The notes under the pieces are model-generated. The model did no database searches. It had not been told where the DNA came from and was given only the letters and a program-made list of their open reading frames with translations. This document shows, one piece after another, positions 57,341 through 64,000 of a stretch of DNA of 64,000 nucleotides. Position 1 is the stretch's first letter; the number at the start of each line of letters is the position of its first letter. The position numbers were made by a program, and so were the translations under genes. Source of the stretch: Megachile rotundata (lineage: Eukaryota; Arthropoda; Insecta; Hymenoptera; Megachilidae); contig NW_027473315.1 of the NCBI RefSeq assembly GCF_050947335.1, positions 5,332,001 to 5,396,000 of the forward strand, in the 5' to 3' direction.

Positions 57341-57800
57341 TTGCGATTGTATGATTGTGATTGTATGATTGTTTTTGTATGATTGTGATTCTATAGTAGT
57401 ATTTGTATGATTGTGATCGTATGGTTGTTATTGTATGATTGTGATTGAATGATTGTGAGTGTATGATTGTGATTGTATGATTGTGATTGTATGATTGTGA
57501 TTGAATGATTGTGAGTGTATGATTGTGATTGTATGATTGCGATCGTATGATTGTGATTGTTTGACTGCGATTGTATGATTGTGATTGTAAGATTGTGATT
57601 GTATGATTGTGATTGTATGATTGTGATCGTATGATTGTTATTGTATGATTGTGGTTGAATGATTGTGAGCGTATTATTGTGATTGTATGATTGCGATCGT
57701 ATGATTGTGATTGCTTGATTGCGATTGTATGATTGTGATTGTATGATTGTGATTGTATGACTGTGATTGTATGATTGTGATTGCATGATTGTGATTGTAT
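57341..57800. repeat. Return to first-HOR material
   Basis: This is a copy of the 20.08-20.53 kb segment, with CTATAGTATTTG and GAGCGTATTATTG, leading to the seventh 13-mer. First-HOR sequence therefore reappears about 37 kb after its previous complete copy. Confidence 0.83.
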
Positions 57801-57813
57801 GATGTGATTGTAT
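57801..57813. repeat. 13-mer phase-shift unit no. 7
   Basis: GATGTGATTGTAT in the same neighbour context as the others. Unit starts move from residue 9 to 8 modulo 14. Confidence 0.92.
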
Positions 57814-59997
57814 GATTGTGATTGTATGATTGTGATAGTATGATTGTGATTGTATGATTGTTTTTGTATGATTGTGATTCTATAGTAGTAATTGTATGAT
57901 TGTGATCGTATGATTGTTATTGCATGATTGTGATTGAATGATTGTGATTGCTTGATTGCGATTGTATGATTGTGATTGTATGATTGTGATTGTATGATTG
58001 TGATTGCATGATTGTGATTGTATGATTGTGATTGTATGATTGTGATTGTATGATTGTGATTGTATGATTGGGATAGTATGATTGTGATTGTATGATTGTG
58101 ATTGTATGATTGTGAATGAATGATTGTGATTGTATGATTGTGACTGTATGATTGTGATAGTATGATTGTGAGTGTATGATTGTGATTGTATAATTGTGAT
58201 TGTATGTTTGTGATTGAATGATTGTGAGTGTATGATTGTGATTGTATGATTGCGATCGTATGATTGTGATTGTATGATTGTTGTTGTATGATTGTGATTG
58301 TATGATTGTGATTGTATGATTGTGATTGTATGATTGTGATTGTACGATTATGATTGTATGTTTGTGATTGTATGATTGTGATGGTATGATTGTGATTGTC
58401 TGATTGTGGTTGTATGATTGTGATTGTATGATTGCGATCGTAAGATTGTGATTGTTTGACTGCGATTGTATGATTGTGATTGTAAGATTGTGATTGTATG
58501 ATTGTGATTGTATGATTGTGATTTCATGATTGTGATTGTATGATTGTGATTGTATGATTGTGATTGTACGATTGTGATTGTATGATTGTGATTGAATGTT
58601 TGTGATTGAATGATTGTGAGTGTATGATTGTGATTGTATGATTGCGATCGTATGATTGTGATTGTATGATTGTTGTTGTATGATTGTGATTGTATGATTG
58701 TGATTGTATGATTGTGATTGTATGATTGTGATTGTACGATTATGATTGTATGTTTGTGATTGTATGATTGTGATGGTATGATTGTGATTGTCTGATTGTG
58801 GTTGTATGATTGTGATTGTATGATTGCGATCGTATGATTGTGATTGTTTGACTGCGATTGTATGATTGTGATTGTAAGATTGTGATTGTATGATTGTGAT
58901 TGTATGATTGTGATTTCATGATTGTGATTGTATGATTGTGATTGTATGATTGTGATTGTACGATTGTGATTGTATGATTGTGATTGAATGATTGTGAGTG
59001 TATGCTTGCGATTGTGTGATTGCGATCGTATGATTGTGATTGCTTGATTGCGATTGTATGATTGTGATTGTATGATTGTGATTGTATGATTGTGATTGTA
59101 TGATTGTGATTGTATGATTGTGATTGGATGATTGTGATTGTATGATTGTGATTGTATGATTGTGATTGTATGATTGTGATCGTATGATTGTTATTGTATG
59201 ATTGTGATTGAATGATTGTGATTGCTTGATCGCGATTGTATGATTGTGATTGTATGATTGTGATCGTATGATTGTTATTGTATGATTGTGATTGAATGGT
59301 TGTGAGTGTATGATTGTGATTGTATGATTGCTATCGTATGATTGTGATTGCTTGATTGCGATTGTATTATTGTGATTGTATGATTGTGATTGTATAATTG
59401 TGGTTGTATGATTGTGATTGTACGATTGTGATCGTATGATTGTGATTGTATGATTGTGATTGAATGATTGTGAGTGTATGATTGTGATTGTATGATTGCG
59501 ATCGTATGATTGTGATTGTTTGATTGCGATTCTATAGTAGTAATTGTATGATTGTGATCGTATGATTGTTATTGTATGATTGTGATTGAATGATTTTGAG
59601 TGTATGATTGTGATTGTATGATTGCGATCGTATGATTGTGATTGAATGATTGTGATTGTTTGATTGCGATTGTATGATTGTGATTGTATGATTGTGATTG
59701 TATGATTGTGATTGTATGATTGTTATTGTATGATTGTGATTGAATGATTGTTTTTGTATGATTGTGATTCTATAGTAGTAATTGTATGATTGTGATCGTA
59801 TGATTGTTATTGTATGATTGTGATTGAATGATTGTGATTGCTTGATCGCGATTGTATGATTGTGATTGTATGATTGTGATCGTATGATTGTTATTGTATG
59901 ATTGTGATTGAATGGTTGTGAGTGTATGATTGTGATTGTATGATTGCGATCGTATGATTGTGATTGTATGATTGTGATTGTATGATTGTGATTGTAT
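57814..59997. repeat. First-HOR material with a 392-bp duplication
   Basis: CTATAG cassette material like 25.7 kb is followed by a block with TTTCATG C at 58525 that is repeated with C at 58917, 392 bp (28 units) later. From there the sequence follows 12588 onward (offset 46329). It lacks 19 units before the array that follows. Confidence 0.83.
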
Positions 59998-60501
59998 GAT
60001 TGTGATTGTGTGATTGTGATTGTGTGATTGTGATTGTGTGATTGTGATTGTGTGATTGTGATTGTGTGACTGTGATTGTGTGATTGTGATTGTGTGATTG
60101 TGATTGTGTGATTGTGATAGTGTGATTGTGATTGTGTGATTGTGATTGTGTGATTGTGATTGTGTGATTGTGATTGTGTGATTGTGATTGTGTGATTGTG
60201 ATAGTGTGATTGTGATTGTGTGATTGTGATTGTGTGATTGTGATTGTGTGATTGTGATTGTGTGATTGTGATTGTGTGATTGTGATTGTGTGATTGTGAT
60301 TGTGTGATTGTGATTGTGTGATTGTGATTGTGTGATTGTGATTGGGTGATTCTGATTGGGTGATTGTGATTGTGTGATTGTGATTGGGAGATTGTGATTG
60401 CGTGATTGTGATTGCGTGATTGTGATTGCGTGATTGTGATTGCGTGATTGTGATTGCGTGATTGTGATTGCGTAATTGTGATTGCGTGATTGTGATTGCG
60501 T
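59998..60501. repeat. Homogeneous variant array alpha-6 (36 units)
   Basis: Twenty-four GTGT-type units (59998-60333), with GATAGTGT at units 9 and 15. Then GGGT, GATTCTGATTGGGT, GTGT and GATTGTGATTGGGA (60334-60389). Then eight GCGT-type units (60390-60501), one with GCGTAATTG. The two GATAGTGT markers 84 bp apart and the GGGT-GGGT-GTGT-GGG order match alpha-2, not alpha-3 to alpha-5. Confidence 0.95.
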
Positions 60502-61060
60502 GATTGTGATTGTATGTTTGTGATTGAATGATTGTGAGTGTATTATTGTGATTGTATGATTGCGATCGTATGATTGCGATTGTATGATTGTGATTCTATG
60601 ATTGTGATTGCATGATTGTGATTGTATGATTGTGATTGCATGATTGTGATTGTATGATTGTGATTGTATGATTGTGATAGTATGATTGTGATTGTATGAT
60701 TGTTTTTGTATGATTGTGATTCTATAGTAGTAATTGTATGATTGTGATCGTATGATTGTTATTGCATGATTGTGATTGAATGATTGTGATTGTGTGATTG
60801 TTTTTGTATGATTGTGATTCTATAGTAGTAATTGTATGATTGTGATCGTATGATTGTTATTGCATGATTGTGATTGAATGATTGTGATTGTATGATTGTG
60901 ATTGTATGATTGTGATTGTATGATTGTGATGGTATGATTGTGATTGTATGATTGCGATAGTATGATTGTGATTGTATGATTGTGATTGTATGATTATGAT
61001 TGTATGTTTGTGATTGTATGTTTGTGATGGTATGATTGTGATTGTACGATTGTGATTGTA
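60502..61060. repeat. Alpha-6 right flank, as after alpha-2
   Basis: This follows 14481-15040 at a constant offset of 46021, including two CTATAG cassettes separated by GTGTGATTGTTTTTG, and GTACG at 61047 against 15026. Confidence 0.87.
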
Positions 61061-63511
61061 TGATTGTGATTGCTTGATTGCGATTGTATGATTGTGATTG
61101 TATGATTGTGATTGTATGATTGTGATCGTATGATTGTTATTGTATGATTGTGATTGAATGATTGTGATTGCTTGATCGCGATTGTATGATTGTGATTGTA
61201 TGATTGTGATCGTATGATTGTTATTGTATGATTGTGATTGAATGGTTGTGAGTGTATGATTGTGACTGTATGATTGCGATCGTATGATTGTGATTGCTTG
61301 ATTGCGATTGTATTATTGTGATTGTATGATTGTGATTGTATGATTGTGGTTGTATGATTGTGATTGTATGATTGTGATCGTATGATTGTGATTGTATGAT
61401 TGTGATTGAATGATTGTGAGTGTATGATTGTGATTGTATGATTGCGATCGTATGATTGTGATTGTATGATTGTGGTTGTATGATTGTGATTGTATGATTG
61501 TGATTGTATGATTGTGATTGTATGATTGTGATTGTACGATTATGATTGTATGTTTGTGATTGTATGATTGTGATGGTATGATTGTGATTGTCTGATTGTG
61601 GTTGTATGATTGTGATTGTATGATTGCGATCGTATGATTGTGATTGTTTGACTGCGATTGTATGATTGTGATTGTAAGATTGTGATTGTATGATTGTGAT
61701 TGTATGATTGTGATTTCATTATGGTGATTGTATGATTGTGATTGTATGATTGTGATTGTACGATTGTGATTGTATGATTGTGATTGAATGATTGTGAGTG
61801 TATGCTTGCGATTGTATGATTGCGATCGTATGATTGTGATTGCTTGATTGCGATTGTATGATTGTGATTGTATGATTGTGATTGTATGATTGTGATTGTA
61901 TGATTGTGATTGCATGATTGTGATTGTATGATTGTGATTGTATGATTGTGATTGTATGATTGTGATAGTATGATTGTGATTGTATGATTGTTCTTGTATG
62001 ATTGTGATTCTATAGTAGTAATTGTATGATTGTGATCGTATGATTGTTATTGTATGATTGTGATTGAATGATTGTGGGTGTATGATTGCGATTGTATGAT
62101 TGTGATAGTATGATTGTTTTTGTATGATTGTGATTGTATAGTGGTAATTGTATGATTGTGATTGTATGATTGTGATTGTATGATTGTGATTGAATGATTG
62201 TGAGTGTATGATTGTGATTGTATGATTGCGATTGTATGATTGTGATTGTGTGATTGTGATTGTATCATTGTGATTGTATGATTGTGATGGTATGATTGTG
62301 ATTGTCTGATTGTGGTTGTATGATTGTGATTGTATGATTGCGATCGTATGATTGTGATTGTTTGACTGCGATTGTATGATTGTGATTGAAAGATTGTGAT
62401 TGAATGGTTGTGAGTGTATGATTGTGATTGTATGATTGCGATCGTATGATTGCGATTGCTTGATTGCGATTGTATTATTGTGATTGTATGATTGTGATTG
62501 TATGATTGTGATTGTATGATTGTGATTGTATGATTGTGATTGTGTGATTGTGATTGTATCATTGTGATTGTATGATTGTGATCGTATGATTGTGATTGTA
62601 TGATTGTGATTGAATGATTGTGAGAGTATGATTGTGATTCTCTGATTGCGATCGTATGATTGTGATTGTTTGATTGCGATTGTATGATTATGATTGTATG
62701 ATTGTGATCGTAAGATTGTGATTGTATGATTGTGATTGAATGATTGTGAGAGTATGAATGTGATTGTATGATTGCGATCGTATGATTGTGATTGTTTGAT
62801 TGCGATTGTATGATTGTGATTGTATGATTGTGATTGTATGATTGTGATGGTATGATTGTGATTGTATGATTGCGATAGTATGATTGTGATTGTATGATTG
62901 TGATTGTATGATTGTGAATTAATGATTGTGATTGTATGATTGTGATTGTATGATTGTGATAGTATGATTGTTTTTGTATGATTGTGATTGTATAGTGGTA
63001 ATTGTATGATTGTCATCGTATGATTGTGATTGTATGGTTGTGATTGTATGATTGTGATTATATGATTGTGATTGTATAATAGTGATTGAATGATTGTGAG
63101 TGTATGCTTGCGATTGTATGATTGTGATTGTATGATTGTGATTGTATGATTGTGATTGCTTGATTGCGATTGTATGATTGTGATTGTATGATTGTGATTG
63201 TATGATTGTGATCGTATGATTGTGATTGTATGATTGTGATTGTATGATTGTGATAGTATGATTGTGATTGTATGATTGTTCTTGTATGATTGTGATTCTA
63301 TAGTAGTAATTGTATGATTGTGATCGTATGATTGTGATTGTATGATTGTGATTGCATGATTGTGATTGTATGATTGTGATTGTATGATTGTGATTGTATG
63401 ATTGTGATTGTATGATTGTGATAGTATGATTGTGATTGTATGATTGTGATTGTATGATTGTAATTGTATGATAGTGATTGAATGATTGTGAGTGTATGCT
63501 TGTGATTGTGT
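61061..63511. repeat. Mosaic of second-HOR and transition-zone blocks
   Basis: Second-HOR material comes first (CATTATGG C at 61717, GTTCTTG near 61990). GTATCATTG variants at 62266 and 62560, 294 bp apart, resemble 28.86 and 34.93 kb. From about 62580 the sequence follows 48.66-49.82 kb (GATTCTCTG, GAGAGTATG, GTCATCG C at 63014). The offset of 13921 equals 994 units plus 5, the phase change expected from beta-1 and 13-mer no. 7. The long - strand frame across this area is not a gene. Confidence 0.82.
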
Positions 63512-63539
63512 GATTGTGATTGTGTGATTGTGATTGTGT

Positions 63540-63547
63540 GATTGTGC
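63540..63547. repeat. 8-mer half-unit
   Basis: GATTGTGC, the counterpart of 49871-49878. Confidence 0.9.
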
Positions 63548-63617
63548 GATTGTGATTATGCGATTGTGATTGTGAGATTGTGATTGTGCGATTGTGATTG
63601 TGCGATTGTGATTGTGT

Positions 63618-63629
63618 GATTGATTGTGT
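63618..63629. repeat. 12-mer shortened unit
   Basis: GATTGATTGTGT, the counterpart of 49949-49960. It looks like a 14-mer that lost one TG dinucleotide pair, and it may be the ancestral form of the GTTT version at 49949. Confidence 0.88.
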
Positions 63630-63797
63630 GATTGTGATTGTGTGGTTGTGATTGTGTGATTGTGATTGTGTGATTGTGATTGTGCGATTGTGATTTTGCG
63701 ATTGTGATTGCGCGATTGTGATTGCGTGATTGTGATTGCGTGATTGTGATTGCGTGATTGTGATTGCGTGATTGTGATTGCGTGATTGTGATTGTGT

Positions 63798-63805
63798 GAT
63801 TGTGT
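63798..63805. repeat. 8-mer half-unit private to beta-2
   Basis: GATTGTGT between a GTGT unit and a GTGC unit. Beta-1 has no equivalent at 50115, so it arose after the two arrays separated, or was lost from beta-1. Confidence 0.88.
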
Positions 63806-64000
63806 GATTGTGATTGTGCGATTGTGATTGTGCGATTGTGATTGCGTGATTGTGATTGCGTGATTGTGATTGCGTGATTGTGATTGCGTGATTGTGATTG
63901 CGTGATTGTGATTGCGTGATTGTGATTGCGTGATTGTAATTGCGTGATTGTGATTGCGTGATTGTGATTGCGTGATTGTGATTGCGTGATTGTGATTGCG

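Larger units (their letters stand above)
1..64000. repeat. 14-bp satellite array filling the entire window
   Basis: The consensus unit on the + strand is GATTGTGATTGTAT, composed of GATTGT plus GATTGTAT. It has 4 G, 3 A, 7 T and no C, so consensus GC is about 29% and the + strand is strongly C-poor. C appears only in variant units. Read by eye, every line of the window resolves into this unit or a near variant, usually with one to three substitutions. No stretch of unrelated sequence was found. The window starts with the second half of a variant unit (GATCGTAT) and stops 13 bases into a GCGT-type unit, so both array ends are outside. The family is not one I recognise by name. A eukaryotic satellite or minisatellite is the natural reading. 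Confidence 0.98.
63512..64000. repeat. Irregular variant array beta-2, cut by window end
   Basis: This is the same plan as beta-1. Two GTGT units lead to an 8-mer GATTGTGC (63540-63547), then GTGC/GTGA units, a 12-mer GATTGATTGTGT (63618-63629), a GGTTGTGATTGTGT unit, GTGC, TTGC and GCGC endings, and five GCGT units (63714-63783). Next come GTGT, a second 8-mer GATTGTGT (63798-63805), two GTGC units and a GCGT run from 63834 to the end. The second 8-mer is absent from beta-1. Confidence 0.92.

Noticed and set aside
5655..57786. Repetitive surface antigen or glutamine/asparagine-rich structural protein
   Set aside because: The apparent peptide repeat follows from the DNA unit length (3 x 14 = 42 bp). 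There is no signal peptide, no non-repetitive domain and no frame preservation at the 13-mers.
61313..63016. A 567-codon - strand open frame, with many shorter ones at 5655-63016, as protein-coding genes
   Set aside because: The reverse complement of the 14-bp unit lacks stops in all three frames, so long frames are automatic. The frames overlap each other in different phases, start at chance ATG variants, have no codon-position bias or domain, and change frame freely between copies.
340..63310. CTATAG and TATAGTAG as TATA-box promoters
   Set aside because: They are simple substitutions of the repeat unit, spread throughout with no downstream gene. TATA-like strings are expected in this AT-rich repeat.
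1..64000. Telomeric or interstitial telomere repeat
   Set aside because: The unit is not a TTAGGG-, TTTAGGG- or TTAGG-type repeat and has no GGG runs outside the few GGGT variant units.
1..64000. Transposable element, tRNA, rRNA or other RNA genes
   Set aside because: No sequence departing from the 14-bp unit long enough to hold any of these was found on either strand.

Overview
The whole 64,000-base window is one uninterrupted tandem-repeat array. The unit is 14 bp, GATTGTGATTGTAT on the + strand (ATACAATCACAATC on the - strand), and it splits into a 6-bp half (GATTGT) and an 8-bp half (GATTGTAT). About 4,570 units fit in the window. Both ends lie inside the array, so neither boundary is visible. 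I found no unique-sequence gene, RNA gene, transposon, CRISPR array or regulatory site. Long - strand reading frames exist only because the reverse complement of the unit has no stop codon in any frame; I do not annotate them as genes.

Organism: a megasatellite or satellite block of this length with nested higher-order repeats (HORs) points to a eukaryotic heterochromatic, pericentromeric, subtelomeric or sex-chromosome-type region. That is inference from repeat architecture. Nothing in the window identifies a taxon.

Layout: (1) 1-10763 and 10764-about 20890 are two head-to-tail copies of a roughly 10.8-kb HOR. (2) 20891-25623 is built of shorter 364-, 644- and 1120-bp duplications. (3) 25637-35800 holds two copies of a roughly 3.5-4-kb block separated by a third copy of the 7.5-9-kb part of the HOR. 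(4) 35801-37636 is a transition zone. (5) 37637-47212 is a second large tandem pair (offset 4970, then 4606 after a 364-bp loss) carrying its own diagnostic variants, followed by the start of a third copy. (6) 47390-50310 contains two homogeneous variant arrays. (7) 50311-57340 repeats the material of (4)-(5), with an internal duplication of about 2660 bp. (8) 57341-61060 returns to the material of the first HOR. (9) 61061-64000 is a mosaic ending inside a variant array.

Eight homogeneous sub-arrays stand out in which the unit ends in GTGT, GGGT or GCGT instead of GTAT. Five of the six main ones run in the order GTGT, then GGGT, then GCGT. By position arithmetic, nearly every duplication and deletion I measured is a multiple of 14 bp. 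Only 12 short units (seven 13-mers, three 8-mers and two 12-mers) are needed to explain the unit phase from one end of the window to the other.

Functionally there is nothing to connect as a pathway. The interest is in how the array evolved (in-register unequal exchange, founder mutations copied by HORs, CpG/TpG alternation) and in whether its CpG-dense sub-arrays have a chromatin role.
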